A program made the translations under genes and the position numbers. This document shows, in pieces, positions 7,498 to 14,569 of a stretch of DNA of 17,395 nucleotides. The notes below the pieces were generated by a model, which was not told where the DNA came from, ran no database searches, and saw nothing but the letters and a program-made list of their open reading frames with translations. Source of the stretch: CAZRHH01 sp964599885 (lineage in GTDB: Bacteria; Chloroflexota; Dehalococcoidia; DSTF01; JACRBR01); contig CAZRHH010000067.1 in assembly GCA_964599885.1 (NCBI GenBank), forward strand, positions 1 through 17,395. The letters are read 5' to 3'. The number at the start of each line of letters is the position of its first letter. Position 1 is the stretch's first letter.

Positions 7498-9993
7498 CTA
7501 ACGAGGTCGATCCCTCCCCAGTCGTTTCGCCGTTGCCTCGATGCTGATTCGGCTAGCGGCGAATCGATCGAGCAATGGGGCAGTAAGGGGTGCGACGACG
7601 GGTTCCGGCAGGCCAAGAGTGCTCAAATATTCCGTTTCTGCCGTCTCCTCGTCCGCCAGGTACTCCAGAAACGACTGAACCTTGCGAAAACGTGCGTAGA
7701 ACTCATCGATTGGGCGACCAGATTTCACCGCGTCGGCGATGATCTTTTCATACCACTGTTGCGACTTGATGGGTGTGTCGCTGACAATCAGATCGAGGTA
7801 AGAGAACTCGAAAATCAAGCTATTCAAGTAGTATTCGCCAGCGGAAGTGATGCGCACGGCGTCTGCGGCGTCCCCGTGAATGCGGTAACCGTTCGCAGCT
7901 TCGATCAGCCGATGTCGCAATAGTGGATCTATCACTCTTCGCAATCCGTCCTCATGCGCCACCAGCGGACGAAACACTTCGAAAAGAGAAGCTATTGTTA
8001 GAAACCCCCTCCCCGGGGCCGAGTCCATGTTGCGAGTGACTAGGAGGTATCTCAGAATCCTAAGTTGTTGAAAGTGCGAGTAGAATCCATCCTCTGCTAA
8101 CACAAACACATTTGCTATGAGGCTCTTTGAGGAGTCGTAGTTCCTTCGCTCACCGAATGCCACGCCCCGCAAGAGATGGTGAAACGGCACGACGTACGAT
8201 CCCCCGTACGCGTAGGACTTGATGTATTCGTCGGTGTTGGTATGCCCAGACAACAAGAAAGTGGCGAACATGTCGAGTGCTTGGCGAATATCGTTCGCGC
8301 AAAGCGCCTCCAGTAGAAAGATGTTCTGATCTTGTTCGCCCAAGAAGGAGGCGACGAGAATGTCGAGGAATTGACCAGTAGAAATGTCCACGAATGGAAC
8401 ACCGTCCGAGGACGTCACGGACAGCTTTTGATTTCCGCGTTCCTTTTTCGCGAGTTCCAGTCGCGCGGACAGCACATTGGCGATTCTGGGCGCGGCAATG
8501 TGAAACGCGCTGCGATGGTAGGCATCCAGCGGAGGCGTATTTCGGAACCGCCAATAGGTCTCCTCGCGAAGCGCGAGCATGGAAAGGCATCCCCACGTCT
8601 TCGACTTCTGGTGTGCGAGCTTAATCACCCGATGCTGAAACTCTTGGTTCAGCTGATCCACGTTGTCAAAGATCACGCATATCGTCTTCTGGTGTTGCGT
8701 ACGCAGATAAACCAGAAGGCGCCGTATGTGCTCGCTAAGATCAGTCTTGTATTTTCGTATTTCCTCGGAGACCAACTCGTCGAATCGTTGCTTGTTGTTT
8801 GCCCAGAAGGGCGCGAGGTCGCCTCTTCGAAGCTTTGTTACTTCTCGCTCGTATACCCGGAGGGCGGTCTCCCACGAATCCAAATGGTAGTCAGGAAATC
8901 CATCTTCGAGTTGTCGTAGCACTCCGGGGTCGGTAAAGGCGCTTAGGTTCGCGTTCTCCTCGCTCGTGCGGGTGAAATCGAGGGCAATCGGGATCACTGC
9001 GTCGCGAACACTAGTTCCGGCGAGAAACTCAAAATAGCGGGCAACAAAAGTCGTCTTTCCTGCACCGACTCCGCCGACAAGGAGGAGCAGGGAACCTTCG
9101 ACGGCGTCCTGAAGTGCCTCATTTATGCGGGTGTCGACGGATGGTGCGCTCGACCTCGTCGTTGCGACATCGATTAACGGGATGTCGAACCGCGGAACAG
9201 CGTCCGTTAATAGCGCGTCGATTTGCTTTCCATAGCTGGCTTGTCGATCCGTCTCGATGTAGGCATTTCTCAACACGTCGACGCGATCCGCGCCGGTAAG
9301 CTCAGAGAAATAGCGCTTCAGGGTAGGCGCCAGTGCGATGTCGATTGGGTTCCTAGCCATGGTCTCATTGGGTAAGTGCAAGTCGTCGAGTACGCGGCGG
9401 CTATAGGACGGTGGCGTGCGGATGTACTCGGGCGCAAGCGCGACTTCGCGCAATACACGTTCGCAATCTCCGTGCGGCGACAACAAATTCCACACCTGGG
9501 TGAAGTTTGCCAAGATCTGAGCCAGCCCATCGTATAGGACGGTGTCGTAGGTGACGCCGGAAGGTATGAAGGGAAGAGTCACGGCGATCTGGAGGCCGTT
9601 CGATACCGCTCCGGCCGGTACGCCCTTGGCCGTGCAGTAAGGCACGAGCTGTCGTAGGGCCGCATGCAATGAAGGAGAGCGCGATAGCACGCCGCCCCTC
9701 CGCGCGCGACGATACCTCCCGGCGGGCATCTCGAAATAAGCACCGGCCTTCTTCGCCTCAAGGATGAACTGGTTGCTCTCGGATTTCAGGTGATAGTCGA
9801 GATATTCGCCGTCAGTCGTTCGCTGTTCCCGGCGGATCTGGTGTTCAGACCACCCGAGCACATCAATGAGGAAGTGATCAATTATCTTTGCGCGAGTGTC
9901 TGCTTCGTTGAGCTCCGAGAGCGACCACGCCGCAAGCTCGTCGGACGCAGCGAGTAGTGCATCGTAGCTTTCGTCAGCCGTCACGGGTGGCAA
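7498..9993 (-). CDS. HsdR-N-like PD-(D/E)xK nuclease fused to P-loop NTPase, putative defence protein
   Basis: This 831-residue protein starts at TTG 9993, preceded by GAGGGAGGT four bases away; no ATG fits. Residues about 25-180 resemble the N-terminal domain of type I restriction HsdR: ADTRAKIIDHFLIDVLGW, then LDYHL with Asp66 and FILEAKK with Glu79 and Lys81, the D...ExK nuclease core. Residues about 290-560 are a P-loop NTPase: LLLLVGGVGAGKTTF (Walker A, Lys313) and TICVIFDNVDQLN (Walker B, Asp443/Asp446), followed by LALREETYWRF, a sensor-like segment. Residues about 640-760 look like a winged-helix region (LLRHRLIEAANGYRI...ITSAGEYYLNS). The layout resembles STAND/AVAST-like or other nuclease-NTPase immune proteins that cut nucleic acid when a phage component is sensed; that role is inferred. 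GC is far below the neighbours', and it stands alone, which suggests horizontal acquisition. No partner gene is present. Confidence 0.8.
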   Translation of the reverse strand: MPPVTADESYDALLAASDELAAWSLSELNEADTRAKIIDHFLIDVLGWSEHQIRREQRTTDGEYLDYHLKSESNQFILEAKKAGAYFEMPAGRYRRARRGGVLSRSPSLHAALRQLVPYCTAKGVPAGAVSNGLQIAVTLPFIPSGVTYDTVLYDGLAQILANFTQVWNLLSPHGDCERVLREVALAPEYIRTPPSYSRRVLDDLHLPNETMARNPIDIALAPTLKRYFSELTGADRVDVLRNAYIETDRQASYGKQIDALLTDAVPRFDIPLIDVATTRSSAPSVDTRINEALQDAVEGSLLLLVGGVGAGKTTFVARYFEFLAGTSVRDAVIPIALDFTRTSEENANLSAFTDPGVLRQLEDGFPDYHLDSWETALRVYEREVTKLRRGDLAPFWANNKQRFDELVSEEIRKYKTDLSEHIRRLLVYLRTQHQKTICVIFDNVDQLNQEFQHRVIKLAHQKSKTWGCLSMLALREETYWRFRNTPPLDAYHRSAFHIAAPRIANVLSARLELAKKERGNQKLSVTSSDGVPFVDISTGQFLDILVASFLGEQDQNIFLLEALCANDIRQALDMFATFLLSGHTNTDEYIKSYAYGGSYVVPFHHLLRGVAFGERRNYDSSKSLIANVFVLAEDGFYSHFQQLRILRYLLVTRNMDSAPGRGFLTIASLFEVFRPLVAHEDGLRRVIDPLLRHRLIEAANGYRIHGDAADAVRITSAGEYYLNSLIFEFSYLDLIVSDTPIKSQQWYEKIIADAVKSGRPIDEFYARFRKVQSFLEYLADEETAETEYLSTLGLPEPVVAPLTAPLLDRFAASRISIEATAKRLGRDRPR

Positions 9994-10190
9994 ACTACCT
10001 CCCTCGCAGTCCCGCGTCCGTCGTAGTCACAAAGTCCTTGGCAAGACTACTCTTCGCGAAGCGTGCTGTGTGGGGTTTCTCGCCCGCTTGGGCCGACGCC
10101 CGCCTGGCTGGGCGGTTGGCGCGGAGTCTTACGGGTGTCCCATGGAGAATAGCTGCTTCCGCTATTGAACCGACAGCACGGCCCGCAAAC
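9994..10190. other. Intergenic region upstream of the NTPase gene
   Basis: This 197-bp stretch separates the NTPase start from the stop of the next minus-strand gene. It holds the ribosome-binding site near 9998-10004 and a weak 6-bp hairpin (AATAGC/GCTATT, 10148-10166). No clear promoter, integrase remnant or tRNA fragment was seen. Confidence 0.4.
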
Positions 10191-11114
10191 TCACCCCATC
10201 CCGCCCAACACCCCCGCCTCCGCCACCCCATACCGCCACACCGACACCCCCGGCATCCCCAACTCACGGCAGCGCGCCGTAAACCGCTCCCACGCCCCTG
10301 CCTCCAACGGCGCGCCGAGCCCGATCGGCTCGATCCAGCGATCGTACGGCAAGAGCAGCGTGTGCGTCGTGTCGACCAGAAACTCCGGCGTGATCCCCTC
10401 CGCCGGCGGCGGATAGCCGAAGTACTCGTACGCGTTCACATGGTCCGCGTCGTTGAACAGATCCCAGTACAACTGCGGCTTGATCCCGTCCGTGAAGTCG
10501 ACGAACTCCGTCAGCGGCAACCCCAGCAACTTCCACGGCCGCGGGTCGATCGAGACGTCGATGCGCGCGAACTCCTGCCGCAGCCGCAACTCGTAGCCGA
10601 ACTGACGCGCCGCGTCGTGCGTCCCTTCCCAGAACGCCGGGTCCTTCTCCAGATCGAGCGTCAGGCTGCGCGCGCCCGCGTCGAGCACCTGCGCCGCCAT
10701 CTCCGCCTCCCGCGACGGGTCGACGCCCTTCACGACGCACCACGCGTGAAACGGCACGCCCGCGCTCTCGAAGATCGCCGCCATCGTCGCCACGTCCGAC
10801 GGTCCGCCGATCGCGCCGTCGACCTGATCGTACGTCGCCATCCACTCCGTGCCATCGTGCGTCTTCACGATCGCCGACAGCCCGTAGGCGGCCAGCGTCT
10901 CTGCGATCTGCTCCGCCGTGCCGTCGATCGAAAATTGCCACACCCACACGCCGTGCTCCGGATGCCGCCGCGCGTCCGACTGATGCACACGCCGGATCAC
11001 CGCCGGATCGCACGTCGCGTTTCCGAGCGCCAGCATCCCCGCCGCCGCCACCCCCGCAGCCACAAACCCGCGCCGCCCCAACCGCCGCCGCAGCATCGCA
11101 TCAACCGGCGTCAT
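10191..11114 (-). CDS. Tat-exported putative TIM-barrel protein of unknown function
   Basis: From the ATG at 11114 (GGAGG five bases upstream) the protein has 307 residues. The N-terminus RRRLGRRGFVAAGVAAAGMLAL is a twin-arginine-type signal (Arg14-Arg15, hydrophobic core, then GNATCD). The mature part alternates strand-like and helix-like segments: VWVWQFSIDG, LSAIVKTHDG, GVPFHAWCVVKG, SLTLDLEKDP (Asp154, Glu156) and FTDGIKPQLYWDLF. This looks like a TIM barrel of the glycoside-hydrolase kind, with the DLE strand and the PQLYW strand where catalytic or sugar-binding residues would be expected. No named family was recognised. An ATG at 11135 is in frame and lies 9 nt after a GATACT -10-like element; I prefer 11114 because of the good ribosome-binding site. 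Exported, function unknown. Confidence 0.75.
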   Translation of the reverse strand: MTPVDAMLRRRLGRRGFVAAGVAAAGMLALGNATCDPAVIRRVHQSDARRHPEHGVWVWQFSIDGTAEQIAETLAAYGLSAIVKTHDGTEWMATYDQVDGAIGGPSDVATMAAIFESAGVPFHAWCVVKGVDPSREAEMAAQVLDAGARSLTLDLEKDPAFWEGTHDAARQFGYELRLRQEFARIDVSIDPRPWKLLGLPLTEFVDFTDGIKPQLYWDLFNDADHVNAYEYFGYPPPAEGITPEFLVDTTHTLLLPYDRWIEPIGLGAPLEAGAWERFTARCRELGMPGVSVWRYGVAEAGVLGGMG

Positions 11115-11144
11115 CGCGTCCTCCGCACCCAACATCTCCTAACG

Positions 11145-11150
11145 AGTATC
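11145..11150 (-). promoter_or_regulatory. -10-like hexamer GATACT upstream of the Tat protein
   Basis: GATACT on the minus strand ends 9 nt before the ATG at 11135 and 30 nt before the preferred ATG at 11114. A transcript starting about 7 nt downstream would either be nearly leaderless or carry a short leader with the GGAGG site. Confidence 0.35.
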
Positions 11151-11227
11151 GGATGCGACCGCCGCCCCGCCAGTTCTCGCTTTGCACCTCAGGGAACCAC
11201 CTAAGGCTGTCCCGCACGAATGAAACT

Positions 11228-11287
11228 GTAGGGGCGCACCCGCGTGTGCGCCCCGGTAACCCGCGCCGACGCCACCAATCACCAATC
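11228..11287. repeat. 60-nt composite hairpin repeat, copy 1
   Basis: GTA followed by GGGGCGCAC, a 6-nt loop and GTGCGCCCC (a perfect 9-bp stem, 11231-11254), then GGTAA, a GC-rich linker and CCACCAATCACCAATC. Copy 3 has the same order and the same total length. Confidence 0.75.
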
Positions 11288-11358
11288 CCCAACGACCCGA
11301 AACGAGGTCTCGCCCCACCCGAATCATTGCCCGCTCGACGAATCGCAGAAACACGGAC

Positions 11359-11383
11359 GTAGCTGCGGAGCTTCAGCTCCGCC
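11359..11383. repeat. GTAGC hairpin repeat (GCGGAGCTTCAGCTCCGC)
   Basis: GTAGCT is followed by an uninterrupted inverted repeat GCGGAGCT (11365-11372), two bases and AGCTCCGC (11375-11382). It has the same design as the GTAGC hairpin at 15436-15459. No T tract follows, so an intrinsic terminator is unlikely; it looks like a dispersed palindromic element. Confidence 0.65.
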
Positions 11384-11491
11384 GACGCGCACGAGAACCA
11401 CGATGCACATCCACGCGTCGCGTTGTCACGCAGCTCGCGCCACCCGAATCAACGACCCGCTCGCCACTCGCCGCCACAAACCCATCCAACC

Positions 11492-11523
11492 GTAGGGGCG
11501 CACCCACGTATGCGCCCCGGTAA
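11492..11523. repeat. Composite hairpin repeat, copy 2 (short form)
   Basis: Same GTA-GGGGCGCA...TGCGCCCC-GGTAA core as copies 1 and 3, with an 8-bp stem because of one changed base (GTATG instead of GTGTG). The CCAATC tail present in the other two copies is absent here. Confidence 0.72.
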
Positions 11524-11606
11524 ACCGCGCCGACGCACAAAACGCCAACCGGCTGCGCCCCAATGCCCACCCGGTCAAAACCGCTGACACCATGCCCATC
11601 GTCGCA

Positions 11607-11666
11607 GTAGGGGCGCACCCACGTGTGCGCCCCGGTAATTCGCGCCCGGGCCACCAATCACCAATC
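11607..11666. repeat. 60-nt composite hairpin repeat, copy 3
   Basis: Perfect 9-bp stem (11610-11618 with 11625-11633), then GGTAA, linker and CCACCAATCACCAATC, matching copy 1 over its whole 60 nt with only a few differences in the loop and linker. With copies 1 and 2 it fills much of the 606-bp gap between the Tat protein and the SDR gene. Confidence 0.75.
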
Positions 11667-11683
11667 AGCCCCACTCCTTAACC

Positions 11684-11722
11684 CTTGGCGTCCTTGGCGT
11701 CCTCTGCGTCTTTGCGGTGAAA
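11684..11722. repeat. Dispersed 'CTTGGCGTCCTTGGCGTC...GCGGTGAAA' repeat
   Basis: Two CTTGGCGTC units followed by CTCTGCGTCTTTGCGGTGAAA. It is related to the element at 1947-1983 and ends 4 nt before the TATAGT hexamer of the SDR gene, so it forms the upstream part of that promoter region. Confidence 0.6.
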
Positions 11723-11726
11723 CGGC

Positions 11727-11732
11727 TATAGT
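11727..11732 (+). promoter_or_regulatory. -10-like hexamer TATAGT, 9 nt before ATG
   Basis: TATAGT is followed by CGTGGCACG and the ATG at 11742. No Shine-Dalgarno is present, which again points to a leaderless or near-leaderless mRNA. No good -35 was found; a dispersed repeat occupies that place. Confidence 0.4.
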
Positions 11733-11741
11733 CGTGGCACG

Positions 11742-12521
11742 ATGCCAAAACTCGCCCAGCTCAGCCGCTCCATCGCCGGCCGCGTCACCATCATCACCGG
11801 CGCCGCCAGCGGCATGGGCCGCGCCACCGCCCACGTCTTCGCCGACGAAGGCGCGCATCTCGCGCTCGTCGACCGAACCGAAGCCGCCCTCAACACCGTC
11901 ACGGAAGAAGTGCGCGCCGCCGGCGCCACCGCCCACGCCTACGTCGCCGATCTCGCCGACCACGCAGCAATCCCCGCGCTCGTCGGCCGCATCCGCGCCG
12001 ATCTCGGCGCGATCGATATCCTGATCAACAACGCCGGCATCTCCGCCGGCGCCCCAATCGATCATGCGCGCTGGGAAGAAGCGTGGAACATCACGTTCGC
12101 CGTGAACCTCACCGCGCAGGCGCACCTCATCCGCGCCTGCGTCGACGATCTCGCGCGCAACGGCGACGGCCGCATCGTCAACATCGCCTCAACCGAAGGC
12201 TGGGGCGCCACCGCCGGTGCCGGTCCCTACACCGCGTCGAAGCACGGCGTCATCGGTCTCACCCGCTCGATGGCCGTCGAACTCGGCCCGCGCGGCATCA
12301 CCGTCAACTGCATCTGCCCCGGCCCGATCCGCACCGCCATGACCGCCGCCATCCCAGACGAAGCGAAAGCGAAGTACGCCCGCCGCCGCGTCGCCCTCAA
12401 GCGGTACGGCGAGCCCGAAGAAGTCGCGCACGCCACCCTCAGCCTCGCGCTCCCCGCATCAAGCTTCATCACCGGCGCCGCCCTCGTCGTCGACGGCGGC
12501 ATGCTCATCCGCAACGCCTGA
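11742..12521 (+). CDS. Short-chain dehydrogenase/reductase (SDR), NAD-type
   Basis: This 259-residue classical SDR has the Rossmann motif TGAASGMG (19-26), Asp44 after strand 2 (ALVDR), which favours NAD(H), NNAG (96-99), and the catalytic Ser150, Tyr163 and Lys167 in IVNIAS...YTASK. The PGPIRTAM segment after strand 6 and the C-terminal FITGAALVVDGG are also typical. It would oxidise or reduce an alcohol or ketone in the cytoplasm; the substrate is not evident, and 3-oxoacyl-reductase-like annotations are common for this group. The gene stands alone between the repeat-rich gap and the SipW cassette. GC is high and typical of the resident genome. Confidence 0.93.
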   Translation: MPKLAQLSRSIAGRVTIITGAASGMGRATAHVFADEGAHLALVDRTEAALNTVTEEVRAAGATAHAYVADLADHAAIPALVGRIRADLGAIDILINNAGISAGAPIDHARWEEAWNITFAVNLTAQAHLIRACVDDLARNGDGRIVNIASTEGWGATAGAGPYTASKHGVIGLTRSMAVELGPRGITVNCICPGPIRTAMTAAIPDEAKAKYARRRVALKRYGEPEEVAHATLSLALPASSFITGAALVVDGGMLIRNA

Positions 12522-12925
12522 ACCAGCGCTCCCTCACGTCATACCGGGCAGATGCTTCGCCGCGGTAGCCCCATGTCTCAGCCGTAGGTGATCTCGCGCC
12601 CGCAGTCATGCCCGCTCCGCCGAAAAATGCGCCGAATCCTGATCGCCACACGCCTGCGCGCGGCCGCACATCACGATGAAACTCGGACGAGGCACCAGGA
12701 GCGCTGACCCAGGCGTGCCCGTGCCGCTGGAGGCACACGATGCTACACCGGATTCTCGTCGCTGCCATCGTCGTTGGCGTTGTGGGCGCCATCGTTCACA
12801 CGCTGAGATCCTTGCAGACACCCATCAGAATCCACCTCCCGATTGCCGACCACGGTAGTGAATCTGCATTTGTGGCATCGCGAGCGGCTCTCTCCAGAAC
12901 GCACGGTGTCCAGGGAGGGCATACG
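12522..12925. other. Leader region of the SipW cassette
   Basis: This 404-bp stretch lies between the SDR gene and the TasA-like gene. The second half contains an in-frame duplicate of the TasA-like ribosome-binding site and signal peptide (see the repeat at 12720-12792). The first half shows no convincing gene, promoter or riboswitch to me, although the cassette promoter should lie here. Confidence 0.5.
12720..12792 (+). repeat. Degenerate duplicate of the TasA-like gene start
   Basis: CTGGAGGCACACGATG at about 12727-12742 is followed by codons for MLHRILVAAIVVGVVGAI, matching MLNRILVAAAVVGLMGAF at the real gene start 186 bp (62 codons) downstream. Both copies have a GGAGG-type site and the sequence ACGATGCT-N-AACCGGATTCT-like core. 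The frame stays open from 12740 to 13495, but residues after the first hydrophobic segment show no TasA-like mature part. It is probably the remnant of a duplicated paralogue. Confidence 0.6.
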
Positions 12926-13495
12926 ATGCTGAACCGGATTCTGGTCGCCGCCGCCGTCGTCGGGCTAATGGGAGCTTTCTTCGGTTCGGGCGGTCTGGCG
13001 CTCTTCACCGATACCGCCAGCGTCCCCTCCAACACCTTCAGCACCGGCACGGTCGACATTTCGACCTCGCCCACGACGGCGCTCGTGACCTTCAGCGCGA
13101 TGGCGCCCGGCGACACGGTGACGGCGCCGCTCACGGTGACGAACGACGGCACGATGGCGCTGCGGTACGCACTCACCAACACCACGACCGAAGACGTGCT
13201 CGCCGCCGCACTCGATCTCACGATCAAGTCCGGCGTGACGACGTGTACCGACGTCGGCTTCTCCGCGGACGGCACCGTCGTGTACGCGACAGGCGACCTC
13301 GGCAGCACCACCGGCGTCGACACCATCGGCGATCCGACGACGGGCGCCCAGGCGGGCGACCGCGCGCTGGCCGCCGCCGGCTCGGAAATCCTGTGTTTCA
13401 ACGTCAGCCTCCCTCTCGCAACCGGCGACACGTCGCAGGGTCTGACGTCGACTGCGACGCTGGCATTCGCCGCTGAGCAGACGGTTAACAACTAG
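12926..13495 (+). CDS. TasA/camelysin-like protein with SipW-dependent signal peptide
   Basis: The ATG at 12926 follows AGGGAGG by seven bases. The 189-residue product starts MLNRILVAAAVVGLMGAFFG and continues GLALFTDTASVPSNTFSTGTVDI, the pattern of SipW-type substrates (hydrophobic core, aromatic-F-D/N, then N-x-F-x-x-G-T-V/L-D). The mature part is rich in Thr, Ala and Asp (APGDTVTAPLTVTNDGTMALRYAL), suggesting a beta-sandwich like TasA/CalY, which form extracellular fibres in Bacillus biofilms. Two cysteines (TTCTDV and EILCFN) could make a disulfide. The next gene, 14 bp on, encodes the matching signal peptidase. A longer version starting at ATG 12740 is open but would carry two signal peptides, so I reject it. 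Fibre or matrix role is inferred. Confidence 0.82.
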   Translation: MLNRILVAAAVVGLMGAFFGSGGLALFTDTASVPSNTFSTGTVDISTSPTTALVTFSAMAPGDTVTAPLTVTNDGTMALRYALTNTTTEDVLAAALDLTIKSGVTTCTDVGFSADGTVVYATGDLGSTTGVDTIGDPTTGAQAGDRALAAAGSEILCFNVSLPLATGDTSQGLTSTATLAFAAEQTVNN

Positions 13496-13509
13496 TCAGG
13501 GGAGCCACG

Positions 13510-14142
13510 TTGATTCGCACGGATAGCGAACCGCCCCGTCCCGCCATTGGCGCTCACGTTTGGATCGCAATGCGGGGCGCCTGGGCGCCTCGCTGCGCGT
13601 TCCTGCGCCGGTCGCGCTTCGTTGCTGTTGCAACCGCCTACACGATGGCGTTCGCCGTCGTAGCGATCCTGCTCGCGGCGACGCTGCCCGCCTTCGCCGG
13701 CTTCCACACCGTCATCGTCTACGGTGGCAGCATGGGCGATGCGCTGCCCGCTGGGAGCGTGGCGATCACGAAACCGGTTGATGCCACGGCGCTCGAGACA
13801 GGCGACATTATCGCCGTCGGCGGGCACGCGGGCGGCCTCCCGATCTTGCACCGCATCGTCGGCATCGAAGAAGCGAGCGACGGGCGCGTCCTCACGACCC
13901 GCGGCGACAAGAACGAGGCCAACGACAGGTTGCCGATCAGCGTCGCCGGCCAGGGCGATCGACTCGTCTATCACATCCCGTGGATCGGCTACATCCTCGC
14001 GTTCTCGAGGAGTGCGTTGGGCTTCTCGTTGCTTGTTGGCATCCCCTTGTTCGTTTGGGTGGTGCGAGAGATCGCGAACGTGACCGGCGCCATCAGCAGG
14101 CGCCGCGGGCGGCGGGAGGCGGCGTCAGCGCCGCCTGCGTAA
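13510..14142 (+). CDS. SipW-type (ER-type) signal peptidase I
   Basis: This 210-residue membrane protein starts at TTG 13510, five bases after AGGGGAG. Residues about 36-60 form a first membrane segment (FVAVATAYTMAFAVVAILLAATL). VYGGSMGDALPAGSV holds the nucleophile Ser74, and LPILHRIVGIE has His114 where bacterial type I peptidases have Lys, so the dyad is Ser-His as in SipW, archaeal and ER signal peptidases. TTRGDKNEANDRLPI is the conserved box with the structural Asp. A second membrane segment lies near residues 155-190 (IPWIGYILAFSRSALGFSLLVGIPLFVWVV), followed by an Arg-rich cytosolic tail. Role: removal of signal peptides from the two neighbouring substrates at the membrane. The stop overlaps the next start (TAATG), supporting one transcript. 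Confidence 0.9.
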   Translation: MIRTDSEPPRPAIGAHVWIAMRGAWAPRCAFLRRSRFVAVATAYTMAFAVVAILLAATLPAFAGFHTVIVYGGSMGDALPAGSVAITKPVDATALETGDIIAVGGHAGGLPILHRIVGIEEASDGRVLTTRGDKNEANDRLPISVAGQGDRLVYHIPWIGYILAFSRSALGFSLLVGIPLFVWVVREIANVTGAISRRRGRREAASAPPA

Positions 14143-14540
14143 TGACATCGCCGTGGACGCTCCTCGCGTTCTCGTTCGCGGCCGGCGGCTTGCTTGGCAT
14201 CGCCGTCGTCGCCCTCTTCAACGAGTCGGCGAGTGTGCCAAGCAATGTGTTCGCCACGGACACGCTCAACCCACCGGCGGATCCGCAGTCGACCGGCACG
14301 CTGTCGACGGCATTGACCTGGACTGCCACGTCTGACACGTACGCTACGGGCTACCGCGTGCTGCGCAGCGCGACCGCAGGCGGGCCTTACACGCAGGTCG
14401 GCGAGGTGACGCCGCGAACGACGACAGCCTTCAACGAGTCTCCCGCCGACGGCACCTACTACTACGTCGTGCGCAGCTTCTATGAAAATTGGGAGAGCGT
14501 CTACAGCGCGGAGGTCACGGTCATCATCGCTGGCGGGTAG
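14142..14540 (+). CDS. Small exported fibronectin-III-like protein with SipW-type signal
   Basis: The ATG at 14142 shares one base with the stop of the signal peptidase gene. The 132-residue product begins MTSPWTLLAFSFAAGGLLGI and continues ALFNESASVPSNVFATDTL, nearly repeating the ALFTDTASVPSNTFSTGTV cleavage region of the TasA-like protein, so it is probably a second substrate of the same peptidase. The rest, from about residue 50, reads as a single fibronectin type III-like domain: LTWTATSDTYATGYRVLRSATAGGPYTQVGEVTPRTTTAF then GTYYYVVRSFYENWESVYSAEVTV. It may bind or decorate the extracellular fibre, or cap it. Convergent with the next SDR gene. The FN3 call rests on the LTWT...YRV...Y.V pattern. 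Confidence 0.78.
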   Translation: MTSPWTLLAFSFAAGGLLGIAVVALFNESASVPSNVFATDTLNPPADPQSTGTLSTALTWTATSDTYATGYRVLRSATAGGPYTQVGEVTPRTTTAFNESPADGTYYYVVRSFYENWESVYSAEVTVIIAGG

Positions 14541-14569
14541 CGCGCCGCGGCCGCCGTCGTTACCGTCCG

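Noticed and set aside
9994..10190. Attachment site or integrase remnant upstream of the NTPase gene
   Set aside because: No copy of the tRNA-Pro 3' end and no recombinase-like sequence could be found by eye.
9957..11204. Plus-strand open frame of 415 codons opposite the Tat protein
   Set aside because: Arg/His/Pro-rich product without motifs; the minus strand has a signal peptide and a good ribosome-binding site.
12522..12700. Riboswitch (for example c-di-GMP type) ahead of the SipW cassette
   Set aside because: None of the conserved aptamer segments was recognisable.
12740..13495. Longer TasA-like protein starting at 12740
   Set aside because: Would carry two signal peptides; the start at 12926 has its own ribosome-binding site and a normal SipW-type N-terminus.
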